Made by a program: the position numbers and the translations under genes. The notes beneath the pieces were generated by a model. It did not search any database, had not been told where the DNA came from, and saw only the letters and a list, made by a program, of their open reading frames with translations. A stretch of DNA of 64,000 bases from Cyclobacterium jeungdonense (GTDB lineage Bacteria; Bacteroidota; Bacteroidia; Cytophagales; Cyclobacteriaceae). Of this stretch, positions 17,958 through 27,205 are shown one piece after another. The stretch is from NCBI RefSeq assembly GCF_010994275.1, contig NZ_WMCD01000004.1, positions 1-64,000 on the forward strand. Reading direction: 5' to 3'. Position 1 is the stretch's first letter; every line of letters starts with the position of its first letter.

Positions 17958-18710
17958 TCACCGAATGAAAACCCATTCATCGGAAGTACTCTTATTTTCA
18001 GCATACTCGTAACCAGCCTTCTGAAATGTTTTTAATTTTTCGGGATCTGTTAGTTTATTTTTGATTATAAAATCCGTCATCATTCCCCTCGCCTGTTTCG
18101 AGAAAATTCCGATATTTTTATAGGTCCCGCTTTTAAACTCCTTAAACACTGGATGGATAATCCGAGATTTCAACGCTTTTCTATCTACAGCCTTAAAATA
18201 CTCCTTTGAGGCCAGGTTTACCACTGGCTGCCCATCGGAAATTGTATTGATAGAATCAGCGATCTTTTTTCCCCAGTAATCATATAGGTTACTCCCCTTT
18301 TTGGTCTTTAGTTGGGTTCCCATCTCTAACCGGTAAGGCTGAATGAGATCCATCGGTCGGAGCAAACCATACAAGCCGGACAAAATTCTTAGGTGTTCCT
18401 GTGCAAAATTAAAATCTTCTTCGGTGAATGAATCCACATCGATATGCATGTACACATCTCCTTTGAACGCCAGTAAAGCTTGTTTGGCATTTTCCCGGGT
18501 ATATTCATCCACAAAATGTTTGTAACGTTCTTCATTAAGGGCGGCAAGGTTCTCACTAACCCCCATAAGCTTCTGGATGGATTGAGCGGATTTTTTTTTC
18601 ATAATCCCGGCCAATTCTCTGGCCTCTTTCTGGAATTGAGGCTGGGAGCTAATGGAAACTTCGCTACTGCTATAATCCAATGTTTTTGCGGGTGAAATCA
18701 ATACTATCAT
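17958..18710 (-). CDS. yaaA: YaaA/UPF0246 family peroxide-stress protein
   Basis: The 250-residue protein matches the YaaA (DUF328) family over its full length: MIVLISPAKTLDYSS at the start, LYGLLRPMDLIQPYRLEMGT near 131-150, VNLASKEYFKAV near 173-184 and the KQARGMMTDFII segment near the end. In E. coli YaaA lowers free iron under hydrogen peroxide stress and binds DNA; the mechanism here is inferred by family only. It lies between two large T9SS cargo genes on the same strand, 3 bases after the stop of the first, so it may be co-transcribed with them although no functional tie is known. Confidence 0.93.
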   Translation of the reverse strand: MIVLISPAKTLDYSSSEVSISSQPQFQKEARELAGIMKKKSAQSIQKLMGVSENLAALNEERYKHFVDEYTRENAKQALLAFKGDVYMHIDVDSFTEEDFNFAQEHLRILSGLYGLLRPMDLIQPYRLEMGTQLKTKKGSNLYDYWGKKIADSINTISDGQPVVNLASKEYFKAVDRKALKSRIIHPVFKEFKSGTYKNIGIFSKQARGMMTDFIIKNKLTDPEKLKTFQKAGYEYAENKSTSDEWVFIR

Positions 18711-18713
18711 AAA

Positions 18714-21700
18714 TTAATCGATAACTACTATGGCGTCTCTTATTGTTTTCTGAATCATTTGTTCTTCATTGGTAAACTTCACAACCACCGGATATGTTCC
18801 AATAGGAACTTTAGTGCCATTTACTATCCCATCCCAGCTGCAAACCGACACATTTTCGGTTACGTTTTCCTCTTCGCAAAAATAAACTAATTCTCCCCAT
18901 CTGTTGTAAATGTAAACCATCAGATTATCTATCTCACCCTGGGTATAGATCACGAAATTCCTTGACGGGTCTCCTGGCCTCAGCGCATTTGGAAACCGCA
19001 CATCGACTTCACAGATTTCATTAACCGTAAAATCCAGTAGGAATTCACATCCAGCATCGTCACGAACTATCAATTCGTAATCTCCTTCTGCATCCGGAAC
19101 AAATTCGGATGCCTCACTTACAAGGGTTCCATTTCGCGACCACGCGTAACTTGCCCAGTTCCCAACGTTCAAGGAAATTAAATTATCTGTGGATCGACAA
19201 ATTTCATAGATATCTTCTAACTGAGGGGGTACTGCATCCGAAAAAGGAATATCAATCGTTTCAGTACCCAAAATACAACCCGATGCATTGATTAGCCGGA
19301 TTTCATAAATTCCGGGACGATCTACCACCAACACCGAATCACGGGCTCCATCAATTTGGGTACTAATTGAACCCACCTGATAAAACCATTCAATGGAATC
19401 CACCTGTGAAAAGTCTGCATCCGCTACGATTTCCGTAGTTAACACGCCGCCACAAAGACCCGGACTACTTAAGCTGACTTCTACCTGATTTCCAGTTTCG
19501 ATGGTATACGTTTCCGGATCGGGTACCGCGCATCCGCCTAAATCTGAAATCTCTACCAAATAATCGCCCTGCGGTAAATTAACCCGGATGCTATCTTGGT
19601 CCGTAAAGGCTGCCGTCACTTCTTCTCCGGTCCCCAAATTTAATATTTGGTAATTACCGGAGGCCTCCCCTGCTGGAAAAATGATCAATACTGCCCCTTC
19701 CAGAAACCCCTCATCCAGGCAGGTTTCCGGTTCTGCCTGTACGGAAAATTGCACATCTGAGGGAGGATTGGCATTTTCAATTACTACTACTTGGGAACTT
19801 GGGCAGGCACCTGAATAGCCGGAAAAGATATAGCTGCCTGGAGCAAGCCCGCTAACAGTGATTTCGTCCCCTGTCTCCAATGCAGCAAATACTTCACCAG
19901 TAGACTCAGAAACCAAACTGTCCAAAGCAGATCCCGCTTCTATCTGAATGCTGCCATCACCAATTTCACAACTCTGCGCAGGAGAAGTGGCTGTGACGGT
20001 ATAGGTAGGGATGGGATTTACCGTTAATGGGGTGGTTTTCTCCACCGTACATGTACTATCCAAAGGGTCCTCGGTCTGGAACAATAACTCAAACTCCCCG
20101 GGCCCATCCAGATCACCGGTATTCAACTCCAATACCTGCGTCTCTCCCAGTAAATCGTAAGCTCCGCCTGTTGCAGGCCGAATGGACCATAATCCTGAAA
20201 CAGGGGTGTCCGGATTGAAACTTACCTGGTCCCCAAAACAAACTTCATCTGCCGACTGCTCCAACTCAAATTCGAATGGCGGACCTACAAATACCGACTG
20301 ACTTACAGGACAGGTTTCAAAAAGCTCGCCATCTGCCCCATCGGGCAAGGCATACGCCACCGTGACGGTATAAATGCTTTCTTCAGTCACTTCCACTTCA
20401 TTGGTAGTAGCGATGATTTCCCCGGCAGCATTCTCCCAAATAAATTCATATTCAGCCAGGCGTGGATCTTCCGGGTCCACAGCAACCAAATTTTTTATAT
20501 CACCACAAAGCGACAACTCATCAGGAAGAATTATTTTCGGAGAAGCGACTACTTCCACCTCCATCGAAAATACTTCCTCCCAGGGAGTACCACATCGATC
20601 TACTTCAAGTTGGACTGTAAATACACCAACCGTATCGAAAGCATATTCCAAATCCTGGAATTCTTCTCCCCCATTTAGAAATTCATCAACCATTTCTCCT
20701 TCTTCGTTGAAAATGGTCCAGTTATAAGTGTCTATATCAGGTTCACCCCCACCTTCAAACAAACCCACGGCTCCTTCTTCATCGGAAAGACAAAGCCGGT
20801 CCGGGCCATTCAGGCTAGGGTCGGGAATGTTACTGCCTGAATTTTGTACGTAAGCTGGAAGCCCTAAATTTGCCGTTCCAGGCATGGCATCGACGGCATT
20901 TTGGTTGAAGGTGGAAGGGGTACATCCTGATCCAATCTGAACCTGACCAATTAAATTGGAACCGACTACCGCTACATAAATCTGGCCGTCTGGTCCTATC
21001 TGCAAGGCCCCCAAATCCAGTCCGCCAGTTCCAGAAATAGTAGCTCTGCTATCCAGAATACAGCTTTCTATGGCAGCCTGATTGGTAGCAGTTTCAAAAC
21101 ATTCCGGGCAGGTCCTGGTCACTGGATTATCAGGATCCGTCTCATCGGTTTCTTCGGCGCTTTGCACAAAAAACTCCTCCACCCCCGGTCCGCCGTTTCG
21201 GTAGGATACAAACAAACGACTAGCATCCGATGAAAATTCCAATCCATATACTTCTCCGTCAGATCCCAGATCCAACGTGGCATAAAGTGTCATTTCTCCG
21301 GTGCTCTGGTCAAAATCAAATATTTCCACCCAATTAGTACCTCCTTCGGTATAAGTTACCGCTAGTTTACTGCCATCTGCTGAAAATTTAAGGGTACCGA
21401 TTCCGTCCCCATAGTCATGATTACCCCCAATTGAATTAAATACCGGTTGCCCGATCCCCTCTGAGGAAACGGGGTACATCCGGAAGGCATCTGTGCCCTT
21501 TTCATGAAATGCTACCCAGGTGGTGTCGCCGGAATTGAACGCAGCGGAATGTTCAGTTGCGGGGCTAAACAAGAAATTGTCCTTTGTAACGACGTTTCCA
21601 ATTCCCTGAGGATTATCTCCCTTGATATCCACCAGGGAATAGTTTACCTCATTCTCACCTCCGGCTCCAAGCTGAGTGGTGAAAAGGTAATACAATGTTT

Positions 21701-23843
21701 CATCCGAGGCTACAGGAATCGCCAAAACACTTCCGGTGGATAGGTTATCCCCTCCAATGTTTTCGCCATTTTGCATCGGGTTTCCATTCAAGTCCCAGAC
21801 TGTCTCTCCATCGGTATAGAACAATACCTGTCCTGCCTGATCGGATACTGTGGTCACCCCCGCGGGAATATTGTGAGGGTGAGGAGATTCGATAGGTCTG
21901 GGAGTAGGGCCATCCGGATTGTCCGGATCGGGATTGAAATCAAGGCCTGCACCGTCGCCAAAATACCATATATTATTGGTTTGGTCATCCACATCCCACA
22001 TTTTTACCCGTATGCTCGCATAGGCATAACAGGTGGAACCTTGTTCCCTGACCAATACCCAGTAAAAACCAGGTCGGCATATTTCATTTGGAGCTTCGGG
22101 CCCCCAGCCTTCTTCTCGCTTATTGGACCAAAAATACTCGTAATTTTGCTGACTTTGGCCTTGCCCACCACCGGGCTGCTGTCCCACACCAGGAATTCCG
22201 CCAATACCGCCGCCTCCAGGTTGTCCTCCAGGCTGCCCACCACCTTGACCTCCTTCTTCCCCGCTTTGGGCTTCTACCAGTGGCATCAGATCCAAACAGG
22301 AGGGCTCACAGAGGGTGGTATCTGCAGGATTAAACTGGACCGTTAAATTATTTTCGGTAAAGGTAATGCTCTTGGTGACGTTGCTGGTCTCTCCATTGGG
22401 ATAGGTCACCGTTAGGTTTACCGTCACCTGTTGTTCAGAAGTGGCATCTCTTGGAAGTAGCAAATGTTCGGCATTCAGGTCCATTTCTATTTCCTCTCCT
22501 TCCTCATCTGTAAGCGGCGGCAAAATTTCCCATTCAAAACTAACCGGTTGGTAGTTCATAGGACTTATGACACTGGTAAGTTGAAGTGGGTTATTCATGC
22601 AGGGCATCTCCGGTTCCCAGGTAAAATCTGCCATGGGATCCACATCGATGGTCGGAGCAAACTGTGGAAAAACAGTGCCACAAAAATCCGTCCCGTTAAA
22701 GGGTAATTCCTCTATATCAACATCAGCCAGAACCCATTCATTCGGATTAGTTACCCTACCTATGTATTGAGGTCCGCCTTCTACTTCCTCGTATATGTAG
22801 TAAAGTTGTCCGTCCGGACCATTTTTTACATCGTATATAGCATGGATTTCATTGGCGAGGGGAAGGCTGACCGCACCGGAATCGGGTATTTCGGAAGGAT
22901 CGGGCTCCGGATCTACGACCGAAGGATCCCCAATAAAATACCGAATGAGCTCATCTCCCTGGGAATAATACAGAAAATCCCCATCTGGTGATACTGTCAA
23001 ACCGCCAATTGGTTCTTCGCCTCCTGTATCGGGTAACGTTTCGGGCGAGCCAAAAACTCCGGAAGCGGTATCAAAAGAAAGAGAAATTAGGTCTTCACCG
23101 GCGTCTTCCGGTAGCAAATACAAGGTACCGGAATCCTCGTCATAGAGAATCGCTGCAGGAGTATTATCCAAGGGTGTTCTTGCTGTTTCGGCAAATTCAC
23201 CCTGCATTTCTTCCACACGTCTGGCTACCAATTCGCCGTTTTCAAAACTCAACAGGTAGTTCGGGGAACTTCCGGATTTCACGACCAGAACAGGACCCTC
23301 AGCATCCCCAATAATTCCTCCTGCTGAAACTGAACCGGCAGGTGGCTGGTTAGAAGGGGCGCCGCCCTGATCATTCATATTTACCAAACTGTATTCCAGC
23401 TCACCAGCGGGACTGATATAAAAAATATAAAATTCCTTTGCTCCACCCGGTTCCGGATCGAAATCCAAGGAAGCTATGGCCACGGATTGCCTGGCAGTTT
23501 CCACGCCACCCAGTTCGCCGACTACTCCCTGCATGGCTTCGTTTAGGTAATTATATACCAGGGCACCGTCCGTGTAAAATAAAATTTCTCCTGTAATAGG
23601 ATCTATGGCCATAGCAGAATTGGCCTTTCCAAGCGTAATATTTCCGGGCAGCGTGGCTACACGGGCCGTTTGGTCCTTGCCAAATGTGAGGTAACTATTT
23701 TCTCCGCCTTCACAGTAACCGAATATCCATTCATTTTCGTTAAAACCTTGGGAATGACTCAAAAAAGGGGCGCAAAGTCCAATAAGTAAAAATATTGCTC
23801 TAAAAATAAAATCAATTATGTTGTTAAAATAGTTAGATTTCAT
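18714..23843 (-). CDS. giant T9SS cargo protein: two propeller modules, Ig/PKD repeats, type B tail
   Basis: The protein of 1709 residues has a signal peptide (about 10-31), a first propeller-like module (about 35-330: ENEWIFGYCEGG, GEILFYTDG, FYIFYISPAGELEYS), an Ig-like region (about 390-610), and a second propeller-like module (about 622-1000: NIWYFGDGAGLDFN, GQVLFYTDG, LYYLFTTQLG). Then follow PKD- and SprB-like modules with paired cysteines and a 95-residue CHU_C type B sorting domain (1615-1709, VRFPNALRPGD to the end). A Gly/Gln/Pro-rich stretch at about 527-564 interrupts one Ig-like domain. It should be secreted through T9SS and kept at the cell surface. The PorP/SprF-type gene begins 80 bases away in the opposite direction and is the likely partner. 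Confidence 0.85.
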   Translation of the reverse strand: MKSNYFNNIIDFIFRAIFLLIGLCAPFLSHSQGFNENEWIFGYCEGGENSYLTFGKDQTARVATLPGNITLGKANSAMAIDPITGEILFYTDGALVYNYLNEAMQGVVGELGGVETARQSVAIASLDFDPEPGGAKEFYIFYISPAGELEYSLVNMNDQGGAPSNQPPAGSVSAGGIIGDAEGPVLVVKSGSSPNYLLSFENGELVARRVEEMQGEFAETARTPLDNTPAAILYDEDSGTLYLLPEDAGEDLISLSFDTASGVFGSPETLPDTGGEEPIGGLTVSPDGDFLYYSQGDELIRYFIGDPSVVDPEPDPSEIPDSGAVSLPLANEIHAIYDVKNGPDGQLYYIYEEVEGGPQYIGRVTNPNEWVLADVDIEELPFNGTDFCGTVFPQFAPTIDVDPMADFTWEPEMPCMNNPLQLTSVISPMNYQPVSFEWEILPPLTDEEGEEIEMDLNAEHLLLPRDATSEQQVTVNLTVTYPNGETSNVTKSITFTENNLTVQFNPADTTLCEPSCLDLMPLVEAQSGEEGGQGGGQPGGQPGGGGIGGIPGVGQQPGGGQGQSQQNYEYFWSNKREEGWGPEAPNEICRPGFYWVLVREQGSTCYAYASIRVKMWDVDDQTNNIWYFGDGAGLDFNPDPDNPDGPTPRPIESPHPHNIPAGVTTVSDQAGQVLFYTDGETVWDLNGNPMQNGENIGGDNLSTGSVLAIPVASDETLYYLFTTQLGAGGENEVNYSLVDIKGDNPQGIGNVVTKDNFLFSPATEHSAAFNSGDTTWVAFHEKGTDAFRMYPVSSEGIGQPVFNSIGGNHDYGDGIGTLKFSADGSKLAVTYTEGGTNWVEIFDFDQSTGEMTLYATLDLGSDGEVYGLEFSSDASRLFVSYRNGGPGVEEFFVQSAEETDETDPDNPVTRTCPECFETATNQAAIESCILDSRATISGTGGLDLGALQIGPDGQIYVAVVGSNLIGQVQIGSGCTPSTFNQNAVDAMPGTANLGLPAYVQNSGSNIPDPSLNGPDRLCLSDEEGAVGLFEGGGEPDIDTYNWTIFNEEGEMVDEFLNGGEEFQDLEYAFDTVGVFTVQLEVDRCGTPWEEVFSMEVEVVASPKIILPDELSLCGDIKNLVAVDPEDPRLAEYEFIWENAAGEIIATTNEVEVTEESIYTVTVAYALPDGADGELFETCPVSQSVFVGPPFEFELEQSADEVCFGDQVSFNPDTPVSGLWSIRPATGGAYDLLGETQVLELNTGDLDGPGEFELLFQTEDPLDSTCTVEKTTPLTVNPIPTYTVTATSPAQSCEIGDGSIQIEAGSALDSLVSESTGEVFAALETGDEITVSGLAPGSYIFSGYSGACPSSQVVVIENANPPSDVQFSVQAEPETCLDEGFLEGAVLIIFPAGEASGNYQILNLGTGEEVTAAFTDQDSIRVNLPQGDYLVEISDLGGCAVPDPETYTIETGNQVEVSLSSPGLCGGVLTTEIVADADFSQVDSIEWFYQVGSISTQIDGARDSVLVVDRPGIYEIRLINASGCILGTETIDIPFSDAVPPQLEDIYEICRSTDNLISLNVGNWASYAWSRNGTLVSEASEFVPDAEGDYELIVRDDAGCEFLLDFTVNEICEVDVRFPNALRPGDPSRNFVIYTQGEIDNLMVYIYNRWGELVYFCEEENVTENVSVCSWDGIVNGTKVPIGTYPVVVKFTNEEQMIQKTIRDAIVVID

Positions 23844-23923
23844 AATTTACATGCTGCTTTACATACACTGGAAAGCAGTAAAACGTTTATAAACTGTCTG
23901 GTATCCAATAAACGAATAAATCT

Positions 23924-24973
23924 TTGTTTCAGTCACAAATACGTATAGTTTTTTTAGCCCTTGTCTCCGTGTGTATCACAGGGACGAGTTTTGCTCAGGA
24001 CCCGCAATACAGCCAGTATTACGCGGCTCCCCTTTATTTGAATCCCGCTTTTGCGGGCTCCGAACTGGCTACCAGGGTAGGGGTAAACTACCGAAATCAA
24101 TGGCCGGGATTGGAAGCAAGTTTTTCCACATTTTCTGCCTATGCGGATACATTTTTAGAAGAATACAACACAGGTGTCGGATTTTTGGTAACCAACGACA
24201 CGGAGGGTGCTGCAGGATTGCGTTCCACCCACGTATCCGGGATGCTTTCTTATGAATTAAAGCTTGCGGACAACCTGTACCTGAGACCTGGATTTCAGGC
24301 TAGTTACCTTAGAAGAGATATTGGTTTTTATGAAAATTTGGTCTTTGCCAATCAAATTAATCCAACCGACCCCTTTGGCCCTATCCTCCCCGGTAATGAC
24401 CTGCAGGGTTTTGGCGAACCGGTAAACTTACTTTCCCTATCCGTCGGAGGGTTGGTTTTTACGGATAACTTCTGGTTCGGACTTTCCACACACCACGTGA
24501 ACCAACCCAACCAAAGTTTTATTGAAGAGGGAATAAGTCGCCTACCCATTAAGTATTCCATTCATACAGGTTATCGGATTTCACTGGGCAGAGGTTCTCC
24601 ACGCAGGGATTTTACGCACACCTACCGTCAACGGTATTTTACCCCAACCATCAATTACAAGCGGCAAGGACCTTTTGAACAATTGGATGTTGGGGCATAC
24701 ATTTATCTGGAACCGGTGGTCTTTGGCCTGTGGTACCGGGGGCTTCCCTATAAACCCATCGAAAACCAAAGCAACCGCGATGCGCTGGTCCTCATGGCCG
24801 GTTTTAATTTACCTACGGGTTTAAATATAGGCTACAGTTTTGACTACACCGTGTCTCAGTTAGGAATTCAATCCGGAGGCGCACATGAGATCAGTATTTC
24901 CTACGTCTTCCCTCCCAATAATCCCGGAGCTCCCAGAAAAAGAGATACCATTCTTCCTTGTCCTAAATTTTAA
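23924..24973 (+). CDS. PorP/SprF-family type IX secretion outer-membrane protein
   Basis: The 349-residue protein has a signal peptide (cleavage after about residue 24, SFAQ) and then the PorP/SprF signature QDPQYSQYYAAPLYLNPAF, followed by a 14-strand type barrel with GVNYRNQWP and a C-terminal GAHEISISYVF. SprF is needed for secretion of the adhesin SprB in Flavobacterium, and related proteins serve individual type B cargo proteins. The gene is divergent from the 1709-residue type B cargo gene, which makes the two a probable pair. The only start that fits is TTG at 23924: an in-frame stop lies 13 bases upstream and no ATG precedes the signal peptide. Confidence 0.9.
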   Translation: MFQSQIRIVFLALVSVCITGTSFAQDPQYSQYYAAPLYLNPAFAGSELATRVGVNYRNQWPGLEASFSTFSAYADTFLEEYNTGVGFLVTNDTEGAAGLRSTHVSGMLSYELKLADNLYLRPGFQASYLRRDIGFYENLVFANQINPTDPFGPILPGNDLQGFGEPVNLLSLSVGGLVFTDNFWFGLSTHHVNQPNQSFIEEGISRLPIKYSIHTGYRISLGRGSPRRDFTHTYRQRYFTPTINYKRQGPFEQLDVGAYIYLEPVVFGLWYRGLPYKPIENQSNRDALVLMAGFNLPTGLNIGYSFDYTVSQLGIQSGGAHEISISYVFPPNNPGAPRKRDTILPCPKF

Positions 24974-24985
24974 TACTTTTGCAGG

Positions 24986-26215
24986 ATGGACCAGGATACA
25001 ATTAAGTACCTCTTAATGGGGATAATCAGTCTTTCCTTTATATTTGAAAAGACGATAAGTTTCCTGAATGTCAGGCGAAAAACAGGACCCGTCCCAGGAA
25101 CACTGGAGGAATACCTGGATGAGAAAAAACTAAAGCGAAGCAAACAATATCAAAATACAAACTACTATTTCGGATTGGTTTCCGGCCTTTTTACGTTTGC
25201 CCTTACCCTTGTTTTTTTACAATTCGGTTTTTTTGGATGGCTGGATGAGTGGCTGAGGCAATTTGGTTTTTCAGACCTGGTTTTATCCATCGCTTACTTT
25301 GGCGTTTTGTTTATCGGTTCAGATATCCTTTCCATACCTTTTGACTATTACCATACATTCAGGATTGAAGCGGAATATGGGTTTAACAATACTACGGTCA
25401 GAACTTTCTTTGCTGATAAAATCAAAGGGTACCTGCTATCCATAGTAGTTGGGGGAACCCTACTATTCGTTTTGCTTTGGTTGGTTTTGGAAATTGGCAA
25501 TGATTTCTGGTGGATTTTCTGGCTCATTTCGGCTTTATTTATTGTATTGGTTAACCAGTTTTATTCCGCCCTTATTTTACCTCTTTTTAATAAATTGACT
25601 CCGCTAAAGGATGGAGAACTGAAAAACACCATCCTTAATTATGCGCAATCCGTAGGGTTTTCTCTGGAAAATGTTTTTATCATAGACGGTAGCAAACGAT
25701 CTTCTAAAGCAAATGCCTTTTTTTCAGGAATTGGAAAAAGAAAAAAAGTGGTGTTATACGATACCCTTATAGAGCAGCATACTCCGGATGAACTTGTGGC
25801 TGTATTAGCGCATGAAATTGGGCATTACAAAAAAGGCCATATAAAAACCGGATTGGTAACGGGGATTCTGCAAACAGGAATTATTCTATACTTGTTGTCA
25901 TTGGTTATTTTTAATGAACAAATTAGTTTTGCCCTGGGAGGCAACATCTCCTCCATTCATCTAAATATCGTGGGTTTTACCATGCTGGTATCTCCCCTGT
26001 CTATGATCCTGGGAATAGGTATGAATTTGATTAGCAGGAAGCATGAATATGAAGCGGATGATTTTGCCAAACTCACCTATGCCGGAAAGCCTCTAGCTGA
26101 AGCACTCAAAACCCTTTCGGCCAAAAACCTTTCGGATATCAATCCCCATCCCCTGTATGTTTTTGTCAATTACTCCCACCCCCCGCTCCTTAGCCGATTA
26201 AAAAGACTGGAATAA
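24986..26215 (+). CDS. Ste24-like M48 family zinc metalloprotease
   Basis: The 409-residue protein resembles CAAX prenyl protease 1 (Ste24): several membrane helices (about 62-80, 97-117, 148-168, 175-195 and 285-345), the zinc-binding HEIGH motif at 276-280 (VLAHEIGHYKKGH), and the third ligand region HEYEADDFA at about 351-359. The NAFFSGIGKRKKVVLYDTL segment before the active site is also family-typical. In bacteria these proteases act on membrane proteins or in envelope quality control. The gene starts 12 bases after the PorP/SprF-type stop and may be co-transcribed, although a -7-like TACTTTTG lies just before its ATG. Confidence 0.92.
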   Translation: MDQDTIKYLLMGIISLSFIFEKTISFLNVRRKTGPVPGTLEEYLDEKKLKRSKQYQNTNYYFGLVSGLFTFALTLVFLQFGFFGWLDEWLRQFGFSDLVLSIAYFGVLFIGSDILSIPFDYYHTFRIEAEYGFNNTTVRTFFADKIKGYLLSIVVGGTLLFVLLWLVLEIGNDFWWIFWLISALFIVLVNQFYSALILPLFNKLTPLKDGELKNTILNYAQSVGFSLENVFIIDGSKRSSKANAFFSGIGKRKKVVLYDTLIEQHTPDELVAVLAHEIGHYKKGHIKTGLVTGILQTGIILYLLSLVIFNEQISFALGGNISSIHLNIVGFTMLVSPLSMILGIGMNLISRKHEYEADDFAKLTYAGKPLAEALKTLSAKNLSDINPHPLYVFVNYSHPPLLSRLKRLE

Positions 26216-26418
26216 GGGCATTGTTTTTCTATCCTGAGTACGTTATCTTTATTCATTATCCCAAAGAGCACATTTGGTATGGGCCAGAAGCACCTGCGGG
26301 TATCAAATCCCCTGGTCTTCCAGGCGAATGCTCCTTTTTGCAACAAAAAAATGACATCTTCCTGAATATCAAAAAGGCTACAAAATAAAATGATTTGGGT
26401 GGCAAAATAATCGAAAAC

Positions 26419-27204
26419 ATGCAACAACAAACACTTCAACAACTGGGCGTTCACGAAAATCTCCTTTCCAAAGCTGAAAAAGAGTTTCTACAAAGGGAAG
26501 GGTACCTTAATTTGGGAAAATTACTTTCAGATGAAACCGTGACTATATTACGTGACAAAATTCAGGAGTTGCTCGAAAAGGAAGGGGACCAGGCAGGGAT
26601 CGAATTAGTACAGTCTCCAAACATCCGCCACCCAAAAGAACCAGGATCCGAACGATTAGGAGATCTTGTCAACAAAGGAGCGGAATTCGATCTTTTCTAC
26701 ACTCATCCTAAAGTATTGGCTGCTATTTCCTGGGTTTTGGGAATTTCATTCAAGTTATCCTCGCTAAATTTCCGCTCAGCCCTACCGGGTGCCGGACTTC
26801 AGAAACTTCATGCCGATTGGCCTGAAGCAATTCAGAATGGGGACTTTAAGGTGTGCAACTCCATTTGGTTGCTGGATGATTTTCACCAAAAAAATGGAGC
26901 GACCAGGGTCGTTCCCGGAACCCACCTGAAAACCAGTTTACCTCAGGAGGAAATGGATGATCCCATGGATTCTCATCCCGATGAAATCGTCATTGAAGCC
27001 CCAGCGGGGTCGGTGATCGTGTTTAATTCCCACACCTGGCATGGAGGAACCACCAATCAGACTTCCTCTCCCAGAAGGGCTATTCATAGCTATTTTTGCC
27101 GTAGAGACCAAATTCAGCAAACCGATCAAAAGCAGTATATACGACCTGCCACCTTGGACAGAATTAGCAAAGAGGCAGCTTACCTTTTGGGACTTGGCGA
27201 CTGA
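26419..27204 (+). CDS. phytanoyl-CoA dioxygenase (PhyH)-family protein
   Basis: The 261-residue protein has the double-stranded beta-helix of Fe(II)/2-oxoglutarate oxygenases. The iron ligands are His131 and Asp133 (LHADWPEA) and His208 (SHTWHGG), and TRVVPGTH (162-169) is the usual PhyH turn. Two Arg residues after the last His (SSPRRAIH) may bind 2-oxoglutarate. The substrate is unknown. I use the ATG at 26419 because the upstream TTG codons in frame add residues without family similarity. Its stop lies one base from the stop of convergent gpsA. Confidence 0.8.
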   Translation: MQQQTLQQLGVHENLLSKAEKEFLQREGYLNLGKLLSDETVTILRDKIQELLEKEGDQAGIELVQSPNIRHPKEPGSERLGDLVNKGAEFDLFYTHPKVLAAISWVLGISFKLSSLNFRSALPGAGLQKLHADWPEAIQNGDFKVCNSIWLLDDFHQKNGATRVVPGTHLKTSLPQEEMDDPMDSHPDEIVIEAPAGSVIVFNSHTWHGGTTNQTSSPRRAIHSYFCRRDQIQQTDQKQYIRPATLDRISKEAAYLLGLGD

Positions 27205-27205
27205 T

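Noticed and set aside
21771-22346. 191-codon frame antisense to the 1709-residue cargo gene
   Set aside because: Shadow of the Gly/Gln-rich and neighbouring repeats; the minus-strand gene is well supported by domains.
26287-26334. Minus-strand 48-base fold with a 7-pair tRNA-like outer stem and two inner hairpins
   Set aside because: Too short for a tRNA, no T-loop or D-arm and two G-U pairs in the outer stem; probably chance or an old remnant.
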